Source: Aphrophora alni
Lineage: Eukaryota > Arthropoda > Insecta > Hemiptera > Aphrophoridae
NCBI GenBank assembly: GCA_963513935.1
Contig: OY740765.1
Coordinates: 77,411,054 to 77,475,053, forward strand
Reading direction: 5' to 3'
DNA: 64,000 nt
The translations under genes and the position numbers were made by a program. The notes under the pieces were generated by a model, which saw only the letters and a program-made list of their open reading frames with translations, was not told the DNA's origin and did not search any database. This document shows, piece after piece, positions 27,001-39,546 of this stretch (its first letter is position 1; each line of letters starts with the position of its first letter).

Positions 27001-30000
27001 TACCATCATTTGTGTATATAGAAAATAATATACAATGTTTCGAGAGTATAAATCCACTCTCATTATAAAGTGTAAAACGGAGCATAAATGAGAAAAACAT
27101 CAACATAGCTACTGCCTAGGGCCATTGTTTTACACTTGATAACGAGAGTTGATTTATACTCTCAAAATGTTGTGTAATAGTTTTTATATATACAAATGAT
27201 GGCAAATGTGCAATTAAACAATATAAATCAATAATATGAACAATCCATCAAATAACTTTAAAACCAGAATAATTAAATCTTCTTCACAATTTATATCTAC
27301 TATTTATATACTTTCCAAAGAGATATATAATATTTGACACCATACATCAATTTTAATGCGAACTGTCGCCAAATCAGACTTCAAATCAACTTCTTCAACA
27401 TAACCTCTGTGCATAGTTCCATCAAATAGCCGCACCTGAAACAATGAAATATTAATACTCTAATTATAAAGGATTTTCTCATCGGTTTAATTAATTTTAT
27501 CTTTATTCAAAAATATATATGTTGAAATTTGTATGGATATAGGGTATTTGTTTGGGTTTTTTTCTATTTGGAACATCACTATTACTAGGCTTAATTGTTA
27601 AAATCTTGTTATTAACAGGTAAATTGAATTAACAGATCGTAGAGTAAGACTTAGTGATCTGATAATTCCAGCTCTAAACTTCTTTTGAAATTCACAGTAT
27701 AATTTTTACTTATTGCAATCTTGTCCATTCATTATTTTGTTTTCACACTTAACCTTAAAATTTAGACTGAAACCATTACACTCCATAATTTCTTTTAATT
27801 TGAAGAGAAATATGTATTTCAAATATATAAATATTGAAATCGATATTTATAATAATGAATTAAGATTTACGTTCTTTTTTAAGGAGAGTCATTAATAGTT
27901 TCAATTTAGCCAAAAATAGATTAGTAATAGTATAAACAGGAATCATATAAACAGAATCAAACTTAAATCTAGGATCTCTGTAAAAGATCCTTTTAATATT
28001 AATTCTTCATTCAGTACTGATAAGTCGTTTCTTGATTTATATTGATAAGATTCATGAATCGGCAACATTGAAACCCTTTATACACTTTTAAATGCTAATG
28101 ACAACATTGGTCAACCAATGTTCACAAAAAAGAGATTACCTTCACTCATGCAAGAACATTTAGATTTCCGAATTTTTTTCTGAATTTATACCGTGGACAT
28201 TATAATGGAGAAACAATACTAAATTTGAATTAATTACATAATCCTGTGCTCCTAATCGGCTATCTACATCTTTCAAAAAATTTATTTTGTATAAAATTCT
28301 TGCATTTTTTGTAACTTTAGGTCACCTATATCCTTACTAGCTGAGTAAAATTTATTGTCTTTTATTGCTGTAAAAAACTATGGTGAAGACATACAATCTG
28401 CTTATTTTTTATTAGCCAATTCAATATTGTATATTGATGCATTTAGATAATATACATTAGTGTTTGCCAAAATTTTTGATTTAATACGGGATTTTTGAAA
28501 TATTAATCAAAAGACCCTTGTACAGAGGACCTCTTTCCCTTGGAAATTTTAATGAAATCCTGAATAACTCAAAATTTTCTCTGGAAACCTTTCATTACGA
28601 AGTGCAATCATTACAGATTCACTGTTTCTAACCACTGAAAAATTATACTTGTTACATAAGGTTTATTATTATACAGGAAAAATGATTCCACTAAGGTTTA
28701 TTGTACAATATCAATAATTATGCATTGCAGTAAATGTTGAACTAGTTCCATTGATTGAGAAAGGTATTCGAATGAGCAAAGTGGGGGAAACGATGTCCGA
28801 TTTTGATTTCAGTAGATAAGTGTAACATACTCTGCGATCAAAGTTTGAAATTGTTTGTGACTACCAAGGACAAAAACACCTACAGTTGTATTATGGTTTT
28901 AAAATTTTTTTTGTTAAATATAATATTATGATAAATAAGTTCTCATTAGTGTCTGTTATTGACCAAGTGAACAGAGATCCTGTTTAAACTCGACCATTTG
29001 GCATTTCCTTATTAGCTTTTCTTACACAGATTTATGGTCACACACATTTAGCATTCGTTATGAAATTTAAGAATACTTATCTAAGCAGCTAGGCAAAATT
29101 ATGTGTTTTTTTTTTGTTTTTTTTTTTTTTTTTGTTTGTTTTTTTTTAAATTATGGCTACTCAAAACACTACTCCAAAGATCTAAGGTAAGGATGCAGGT
29201 GTTTTGAGTAGGAATACAGAACACACTCCGAAGTATCAAATATAATAGTGTGCTCAAGGATGGATTTACACGTTAGTGCCCTAGACAGAAATTATTTTGC
29301 CACCTTTTGGTACACCCACTCTTAGCCTAGCCCTCTTCCTAGGGCCTCCTCCTATCATTCTGCCAATATCATAAACTGCTAGTATGATGTTTGAATGAAT
29401 AAAAGAATTTGCCTTATCTACTAACCTGAGGCTAAGGCTCTGCTTTTGGCTGCATGGAATCGTACAAACAATAACATTAGTTTTTTGGGAGTAAGGCAAA
29501 ACTATTTTTAGACTTTAATTAATAGTTTGTCAATATAAATTACCAAAACTTAACTTATAAAAACCATTTGCTCATCATAAATGTAGACTAAAGCAGTTTC
29601 AAATTAAGGTGCTCTCTAAAGATTCCCCACAACGCCCCAACTATATTTCAAGTCTCTTTATGTATTAGTTGTTTTTTTTATGTCATAGTGTAAAATATTA
29701 TGTCATCATCAATATCGTCGATTATGAAGTGCGCTTTGTGATAAGAGTTTAGAAAATAACAAAATATTTGTTTTTCTAAAATTCATCAACAACATTTTGA
29801 AATGTATGGGAAAGGAATTATGAACTAAGGAAATGTGTGTAAATGATGTAGGCTGTTTAATGAAAGAAGAATTGATGTTCATGATGAGTCACAATTCGGA
29901 TCGCCAATTATTGGCATTTTACAACTAACAAACTACACGATGCTTCCACTCTAGTTTCACGATCTATAATTAATGACATTGTTTCTATTTAGTACAAAAA

Positions 30001-33000
30001 TATTTGTACCAGGTGGGGATGGTAAATCATGAGAAAATGAAAAAGTGGAAAAGTGATATATCTAAAAACTAATCATGTTGAGATAGTCGAAAACCATCAA
30101 TTTTCATGAGGTCTTTACAACACAATAAAATCTCCACCCTTCATTGTACGAAGATGAAAATGTAGTATTCTGTTTAAAAAGAGCTGTAGGCTATACTGAT
30201 CACATAAATGTATGTCGGAAAACTTTTATGACATACAAATTAGAGACTTTACACCACAATTTTGAGCCTACAGAAGTCTAAGTATAGATTGAAATCATCT
30301 GAAATTTCCACAAAATATCCATATTGATATATATAATCCCATGTAATGATTGGAGAAAAAAGAGTGTAGATCAGAAAATGTGTTTAATTAAAACTTTCTT
30401 TAATTTGAGTATACTAGCTCTACTTTGTCTATCAGTTAAAACTCTCCCTCTCTCTCTCTCTGGGAGTGTCATTTGAAAAAGCAAATTGCAAAATCTATAC
30501 CTATCATTTAAAATATGAGCACATATATTTTAACACATAATTAAAATCCATATGAAATTACACATAGGACACATATGGTTATATTTATGATGCAAACAAA
30601 TAAAACGAAAAACCAAAATGTTTTATTTATTAATTTTTAACTTTTTCTTATTTAAAATTCGACATTAAATCAATTGATAAAATCTTTTTATGTCTCAATG
30701 TAATATATAAATCTTGTTTTCCCACTTTCTAGGAATTAAAAAAAACACAATCTGAATTACATGAAAATATTTACATTTTTTAATATTTTATTCCATTTAT
30801 ATTATCTTTTATTTTGACCAAATAAGCATAAATATATAAATAACAAATTGACTCTATTTTAATTTACGTTTCCCCAATTCATTTGATTTGTTGTTTTATA
30901 TATTCAATATTAAGCAAATTCCGTTCATATATTAAGAGTGGGACCTTGGTTATACATATTAAAGTTGACTTCAGTGACTGAATGTTGATCTGGAGAATGG
31001 TGCAACTGTTTATTGAAGCTGATGTCCTCAAAATGTTCAAGCAAAGTCGAGAAGCGACGATCTTGAAGTTTGTGTAGAAATCAATTGAGAAGTTTCTGAA
31101 GCTTTACTGCTTTAGAGATACTCCCACATCGAATTTCCAGGATCTGCTTGAATTTCAATTTTATTTTAACTGAAGTTTATTTATTATTATTATTTGTAGT
31201 CTTTTAACACGTTAAGTGCCATGGGGGGCCGATCGGTACGACAGCTAGCTCATAGTTAAAGTCGCGTGTCGGCCGATCGGTACGACACTGCCGTCAATGC
31301 AAGGTTTTATTTTAGAGTCTTTAATCAGTAAGTGTTGCAACCTAGCGGAAAACACATCCACTAAGTGAAAAGTAGGAGATTGTAGCTAATAGGCGTAGAT
31401 ATTTCATTTTATTATCTTTAAATAGTGTTGCGTAACAACCAAATAAAATAAAATACCTCAACAATATGTTAATTTCATCGTACCGATCGGTACGGCAGCG
31501 AAATTTTCAGTTGAAATTATGGAATAATGCATTAAAACAAGTAATATACAGTTAGAATATTCTACAGTTGTTATATTTTTTAAAAATAAACGTATAAAAG
31601 TTAACTATTACAGTAAGCAAAATAATAATTTTTGCATACTTTTGTATAAAACATTGAACAATTACAAAATTGGAAAGCAATTTTTAAAACTGTTTAACAA
31701 TATTATTTATTTACAATTAACTTTTTTTTAAATCATTTTTTTATATTATTACTGCTGTTAGGAATAAGTTAATATTAGGTTAGATTAGGAAGAAATCATA
31801 TTCACAAAGCTCAGAATGATCCAACTATTGGGAAACAGTTAAAAAAATGTTGAAATGCTTGTCTTGCATTTGAACTAGGACAGCCAAGACTCCTAAAGGT
31901 ATATAAGCGGTCAGCAGGATTTGGAGGGCTCTCTTGTCTTTTTGGAGCTTGGAAGATACACGGCTGTGTTGCTAGCCGTGGTGGAAGATGGCCCAGGAAA
32001 TCTACGCAACAAACCGTAAGCAAGCATTTCTATACATAAAGTCACCAGTTAGAAGACTTGTAATTTCTTTCATTTAAAATATAACAATAGTTGGAATACT
32101 TCTGGGCTTTGAATAAATAATATTGTTTTGTTTTATTGTTGAATTGAATTCCTATTTTTGTATTAAAGTATTGTATTAAAGTTTTATATGTATATTTTTG
32201 TATTAAAGTTTTGTATTAAAGTGTTGTAGTAAAATAGCAGGGAAATAGACATAAGTTTCATACCAAAGATAAGATTTAAATAAAATACTGAACCACTGAT
32301 CTTGATTATTAATTGAAATTAAAGAACCCAGGCAGTTTTAGAGGGCCGTTCATAACAAATGGTGCATCGGCCGTTCTTTTAGTTTTTACTAAAAATTAAT
32401 ACCTATAAAAATTGTGCTAATATTCTTTTTATACATATTATTGAAATTGATTTAAAAAAATTTTTTTTTAGTTTAAGAAGTTTAAAAATTATTAACTGAA
32501 TGTTACTATTTAATTATTGTTAGTGTGTTTATTAATAAGATAAGCTAAATTATAGTCATGCTAATTGTCACAATAACATTACGGGAAAATTTGTGGTATG
32601 TTAAGGAGCTGAAAAGCAATTAGAAACTTGTTCCACTTACTATCGACTTGTTACATAAACAACACGTCGGCAGTTTGCATTACACAAGGTCACGGCGGTT
32701 ACATCACGGATTGCTGACGGAACATTGTGGGGCTTTGTTTACATTTTTTCTTTCTCATGCGTCAATAAGTTTTAACAGTAAATAGGAAAATTAACGACAA
32801 ACTTGACATTTCAAATTTATCATTGTTTCCGGTGGACTGAGTAGCTGGAAACGGATCTTTTTGAGTGTCAGGTGTTGAATTCTTCTTTGTTTATGTGGGG
32901 ACACCAACAAAAACATATTGTCTCATGAGGTTAACATTGGCCGAAATTAAAGCATTAAACAAGACCCAAGCTATTGCAATTTGGGAAGAATTAAACTGGG

Positions 33001-36000
33001 AAATTCCAAAACAGGCAGATTTGGAATTTTTGCGTTCACACATTCGCTTGTGGAAGATTAACGCGAGTTTGGACATGAGTCAAGACGAATTAGGCGACCA
33101 ATATACAAATTGGCCCGTAAAAATCGTTGAAGAGAATATTAGTAAACAAGGGACATCAAGGCAGAAAAATATATACGACGCGGTTGAGGGATTTTCGGGA
33201 GAAGGACGGAACCTACAGATGACAAATAGGGAAGTAAAGCTAGAGGGTAGGATGTGCGAGAAACTGCCATTTTTTGAACCTAGTAAGTTTGGGGGGGAAA
33301 TAGGGGAAGACATAGAAACGCATATAACAAGGTTTAGCAGGGCGGCCATTGCAAACGGATGGGACGACAAAAAAAAGAAGATATACTTTCCATGGTATTT
33401 AGAAGGCGTGGCAAGCAGTTACTTTGACATCCTGGAAATTAAAAATGAACAATTAACATGGGAAGACCTAAAGACACAGTTCAGGAAAGCATTTGCACCA
33501 ACACAGGAGAAGGAAATGATATTGATACGATTAAACAATAGAATACAATTACCTGGGGAATCCCTGATACAATATAGAACCGATGTAGAGTTGTTGTGTG
33601 CGAAATATGAACCCGACATGAGTGAGTTAAAAATTTGCAACCACATATTAAAAGGACTTAACCCAGCCATGTTGCAGCAGATAGCTATGTTAGATAATAG
33701 TACGCTAGAAAAGCTAAATCATAATATGCTCACGGCGGAAAAAGCAACATACATGCTGCAAGAAAGGCTGGGAATTAATTTGGAAAATTTAACAGAGAAA
33801 AAAGAAATGGGTGAAAAATCCGAATTGGCTATCATATTAGACCAGCTTAAAAGTATGAATATACAAAATAGACAGGTCAGAGATGATCCAGGGAGACGAG
33901 AATACCAGGGCCGTAGACAAAGGTACTACAACAGAAATACAGAACCAGGGCCAGGGAAAAACTATCGGTACGCTAGGGGATATAAACCACACAACCCAGA
34001 ACAGATGTACCACGGAAGACAACCCATGGAACGAGCGTATAGGGCAGCGCCAGAGTGTTTTCGGTGTGGAGAGAAGGGACACATCGCTAAGTTTTGCCAA
34101 GCAAAAAAACTAGGACGGCCGGGATTGAACAACATTCATTCTGGACGGCCAGAGATATCTCGGAAAAATAAAACGGCGGGAAGCGCATACGAAAAATGGT
34201 TACGCAACAAAGTAGGACATAAATTGGCACAGCAGAGGCATGTACAATTTATCAAGTGGTATTTCGACACATGCGGAGACATGGTAAAAGATTATTCGCA
34301 TAATAGATTACATAACAAACAACGCAAAATGGAATTTGATGACACTGAAGATACAATGTACAAGGGACCTTGCAAGAAGCCATTGGAGAAAAACTTAAAA
34401 GCTATAACCGAATTTCCCACTCCTACGCGAACGAAGGATGTGCGGAGCTTCTTAGGAGCGGCATCTTATTATAGAAAGTTCATCCAAGGCTTTAGTGACA
34501 TAGCTAAACCACTGACGGATTTGACAAAAAAAGAAAATGCAAAAAAAAAAACATTCAAATGGTTAGGGCAACATGAAAAAGCTTTCTAAAAACTAAAAAT
34601 CTCATTAACAACGCCGCCAGTGCTGGCAAATTTCAACGAAAATTTGGAAATAGTGATATCGTGCGACGCCAGTAGGACCGGAATAGGGGGAGTAATGTCC
34701 CAATACCAAGAAGATGGAACACTACGACCTATTGCTTACGTCAGCAGAAGACTAAAAGATACCGAGGGACGCTGGAGCGTATCAGAGATAGAGCTGTTAA
34801 GTGTAGTTTACACAGTTAACTATTTTAGACCTTTCTTGTATGGCCGACGATTTACGATTTTCAATGACCACGCCAGTTTACAATATTATAAGAATGTAAA
34901 AACCCTAAGTTCACGTTTAAATAGATTAGCTCTGAAATTAATAGAGTATGATTTTGAAATCAAACACAAACCCGGATCGACAATGAGAGTACCAGATAGC
35001 TTGAGTCGCTACCCAGGAAAAACACCGATTTCAAAAACAGAAATACAGGGGGAGCTAACAATTAACAAAATCCAAACAATAAACATAGAACAATTACAAC
35101 TAACAGATGATTATTTATTCCACATTAGACAAGCGTTACTAGATCCAGAGGCAGCTGACAAAGCATTTAGGCGAGCTTCAAGGTTGTACACACTACGGGA
35201 TGGAATCTTGCATTATAAGCACATAATGAATGGAGAAAATAAAATGCTGTTAGCAATTCCTAAAACATTGACAACAGACGTTTTACAGGCATTTCATGAT
35301 TCATATGTTGGGGGAGGTCATGCGGGGGATACAAAAAACGATGTCAAAGATAAGGAACAACTATCATTGGCCAGGGATGACAGCGGACGTGGTACGATAC
35401 ATAAAAAATTGTCATAAGTGTCAAATTATGAAAACGGACCGACAGAAACAAACAGGATTTTTACAACCAATAAAAATCAACACTAAACCATTCACTAAAT
35501 TAACAATAGACTTTCTCGGACCTTTACCAAAATCAAACAAGAAGGGATACATTATAATTGCAACGGACAACACAACGAGGTTCGCGGTTGCCAAAACAAC
35601 CGAAAAAGCAGATGCCAACACGACAGCGAAATTTTTATTAGAAGACATCATTCCATGTTACGGAATGCCAGCAGAGATACAGACAGACAGGGGGACTCAC
35701 TTCCTAGCCGACACACTAAAACAATTATACACCGCCTTAGGCATAATACACAAAACATCGGCAGCTTATAGGCCACAAAGTCAAGGGATAACTGAGCGAT
35801 ACAACTCGACATTAATAAACATGCTACGCTGTTACGTAAACATAGAGCAAAAGGAATGGCATAAATACGTGAAATTATTAACTTTTGCATATAATTCAGG
35901 CAGACACGCGGCCACAGGATTTTCACCCTTCTTCCTACTGCACGGGTTTGAACCAAACCAACCAATCGATTTAGCATTGTTACCGAAAATACCAGACCAC

Positions 36001-39000
36001 AATGTACTGGAAGCCTTAAAAACAATACACAAAATAAGGCAGGATTTGCCAAAATTGTTAGAGGCAAACCAAAAAGACCAATGCAAGCGTTATAATGAGC
36101 ACAAAAGGGAAAAAGAATTTCAAGTAGGGGAAATGGTCCTAGTGAAAGCAGAGAAAAAACACAACAAGCTTGCCCAACAGTACACAGGCCCATACAAAAT
36201 TTTAAAAAGACTTTCGCCACTAAATTATGAGATAGAGGTAAATCGATATGGTAGATGGATAGGGGACATAGTCCATGTCTCAAGATTAAAACAGTATAAT
36301 ACAAATGTATAAGTAATAGATATATGTAGGTATAGGAATATATATAAGTTAAATAGTTTAATTAAAACAATTAACATAAAATCTAAAAAATAGTACTAAA
36401 ATCTAAAAAGTCTCAAAAGGTTTCCGACAAATCAAAGTTTTTTTTTTCTCTTCAAAAATCATATAAAAACAATAACAGGTGATTTTATACAAAAATGCTT
36501 GCTCAGGTTACAGGACATCAAGCCACAGAAAATTTATATTGTAATTCATATTCATAATGTAAAGAAAATGTTTAATTGTTTTTTACCCTGTTGCAGGTTT
36601 GACTACGCTAATGTAGTACGATTGGTGGATTGAGTAGCCAATTGACTACCTACATTATTTTGGTTAGACCTAATGGGATATATATGTATATTTTTTTTAA
36701 TTAAATATAAATCACATGAATGTATTTTAGGACTAGAACTTAGTATTGATCAAAAAGGATTGTAAATTTTTTGTAAAAGGATTGTAATTGTATTTTTTTA
36801 TTGTTTCATTTATTATATTCTGTATTTCTAGATGTGCAATTCTATTAGTGCTTGTGAATGTTAAAAATTAAATGTTATATATTATTAGATCAAACATTGA
36901 TATATTAAAGATAGATAGGTTTGTAATATGACATCGGGACGATGTCTCGTAGGCGCCGGTGATGTTAGGAATAAGTTAATATTAGGTTAGATTAGGAAGA
37001 AATCATATTCACAAAGCTCAGAATGATCCAACTATTGGGAAACAGTTAAAAAAATGTTGAAATGCTTGTCTTGCATTTGAACTAGGACAGCCAAGACTCC
37101 TAAAGGTATATAAGCGGTCAGCAGGATTTGGAGGGCTCTCTTGTCTTTTTGGAGCTTGGAAGATACACGGCTGTGTTGCTAGCCGTGGTGGAATATGGCC
37201 CAGGAAATCTACGCAACAAACCGTAAGCAAGCATTTCTATACATAAAGTCACCAGTTAGAAGACTTGTAATTTCTTTCATTTAAAATATAACAATAGTTG
37301 GAATACTTCTGGGCTTTGAATAAATAATATTGTTTTGTTTTATTGTTGAATTGAATTCCTATTTTTGTATTAAAGTATTGTATTAAAGTTTTATATGTAT
37401 ATTTTTGTATTAAAGTGTTGTAGTAAAATAGCAGGGAAATAGACATAAGTTTCATACCAAAGATAAGATTTAAATAAAATACTGAACCACTGATCTTGAT
37501 TATTAATTGAAATTAAAGAACCCAGGCAGTTTTAGAGGGCCGTTCATAACACTGCCTAAACTGTAAGATGAAAGCATTTTGAAAGCAAAATGAAAGCATT
37601 TAAAATCTGTTATTGACAAGTATTGGTGTTGTAGTCGTGGTCCTACATTGCTTTTGTAAGCGAGCCAAGCATTTACAATGTAGGTGCCAAATAGTAAATG
37701 TATGTACTGCAACTTTATGATATTATCTTAGTGTCTTTCGTAGTGCTGAGTTGTACGACGACATTTGATCAGCAACATTGATGCCGGGTTTTTGCTCATT
37801 GTACTCTGTTATCACAAGAGACTTGAAAATGACATTTCCTCTTCGATCCCGCTTTCCAGTTTGAACCATGTGGACTTGATTTTTACGTGCAATTACTCAA
37901 CGCGTTTCCCACCACTGAGTCATGTGTTACCAACATCACAGACCTAAATTATCCTAGGAAGTCGATCAAAAGTGTGGTCGGCCAATCGGCCGACACGTCA
38001 AATTCCAAACAAAATATGGTATTCAAAATGACATGCTGGGCCGATCATTTTTTTGAATGTTTTGTAAAACAATTTCTCAAAAAATCAGTTCTCCATATAA
38101 CCATAAGACCATACATATACAGGTTATGTTATTAAAATTGTTTATTTAAGTTGGCACTGTATGATAAAAGTGGCACAACTGGCTTGGCACTTAACGTGTT
38201 AAATTGAATCAGTGTTCATTTATTCTTCAACATTTAAATTTATTTTAATTCTTAGTTTTTCACGTAGAATCTTGAAAGTTGAATTAATTTTGCAAATTTT
38301 CTTAAATTTGACAATTTGACATGTATCTTAACTTTGGATTGGAATTTGGGAATTTCAAAATGTTGTCCTCTTCCTTAGGCCTTGTAGAATCCATTGAAAC
38401 TTGAATCGTGGTTTTCCGACCATAACATTCCAAGTTATTCGGGTTTGATTGTTTTCATATTATTTTCTTGACCAAATTCTGATGCTTAATGAATTTTACA
38501 CTTTTTTCTTTGGTTCCTGGTTCCCCTTGGATAGAAACATAGAATCTCTTTGCTTTTTACTCTAGTCCTCTTGGTTGCAGACTTATTCGTCATTCAAGGT
38601 CTTAGTTTTTTCATCTAATTTGTTTTTGTGAACCCCCCCCCATTTTATAATATATATATGCTTCTATCGGTCTTACATTATATAAATACATATTCCTATT
38701 CTACTACAATAATAAAAATTTAATATTTTATCCTCTAACATACCGTACTTATTTCTAATTTGAAACTATTCACCCTCTTCTATTTTTTAATCTGAAATCT
38801 GTTTAGCCGATTTTGACTAAACTTACCAAAACTGTGTTTCTTTTAACTACTTTATCGTTATTGAATTTTACTTACTATAAAAAATTTCTAGTTTTTCTGT
38901 AATTTGAGAAAAACGTCTCAAGAATTATCTTTGCCACCATTTTATACGAAGAAAATACTTTTAATTATTAACTTTTTTTCTACTTATTATTACATAACCC

Positions 39001-39483
39001 CTTTTGGGCTTTAAATTATATTTGGTTTATATATTTGAATTTATTTAGTTTTCAAAATTTTTTTATTTTGGATTTTGAATTTTTCAACATACTGTTTTTT
39101 GACTATAACTTTTTAATTATTATAGTTATAAAATTTCTTTTGAACACATCATCAACTTTACTGAATATATAAATTGAGAAACATTTTTGATATTCAATAA
39201 AATAAGATCTGCATAGTAACTGCTTTGCAGTAGATTTCTTGTCTGGGCAGGAAATTATTGATGGTGCTTCAAGGCTGCTGGCTACTACTAGCATAGCACT
39301 GCATTGAACAAAAACTTGTACTTTTCCATTCTTGTTTTCTAAATCTCTCATTAATTTTTAATATGTACAACATTTGAATTCTTTCCACAATAATTTAACA
39401 TTTGAAAGATTTTATGTGAATCCAAACCCTCTCAGTGAGTGCACGCACGTGCGCGTACACACACACACACACACTCACACACA

Positions 39484-39546
<63 letters not shown>

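Larger units (their letters stand above)
31756..37551 (+). mobile_element. Ty3/gypsy LTR retrotransposon, 5.8 kb, recent, internally deleted
   Basis: Direct LTRs at 31756-32357 and 36963-37551, both TGTTA...TAACA, flanked by a 4-bp target duplication CTGC (31752-31755, 37552-37555). The LTRs differ by one base (GGAAGATGG against GGAATATGG) and by one 13-bp tandem unit, so the insertion is recent. The inside codes for Gag, the end of reverse transcriptase, RNase H and integrase in the usual Ty3 order, but protease and the reverse transcriptase palm are absent. No envelope gene. It must depend on a relative for replication. Confidence 0.95.
31208..38198 (-). mobile_element. Degenerate piggyBac element split by a Ty3 retrotransposon
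   Basis: Ends CACGTTAAGTGCCATGG (left) and CACGTTAAGTGCCAAGCC (right, reverse complement), each bordered by TTAA (31204-31207 and 38199-38202), the piggyBac target. Removing the Ty3 insert (31756-37551) and one CTGC leaves about 1.19 kb. The left flank holds copies of a subterminal motif: CCGATCGGTACGAC at 31229 and 31273, and the palindrome CGTACCGATCGGTACG at 31489; GTCGGCCAATCGGCCGAC near 37977 may be a related right-hand copy. The transposase remains only as a C-terminal piece at 37552-37990. Confidence 0.88.
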
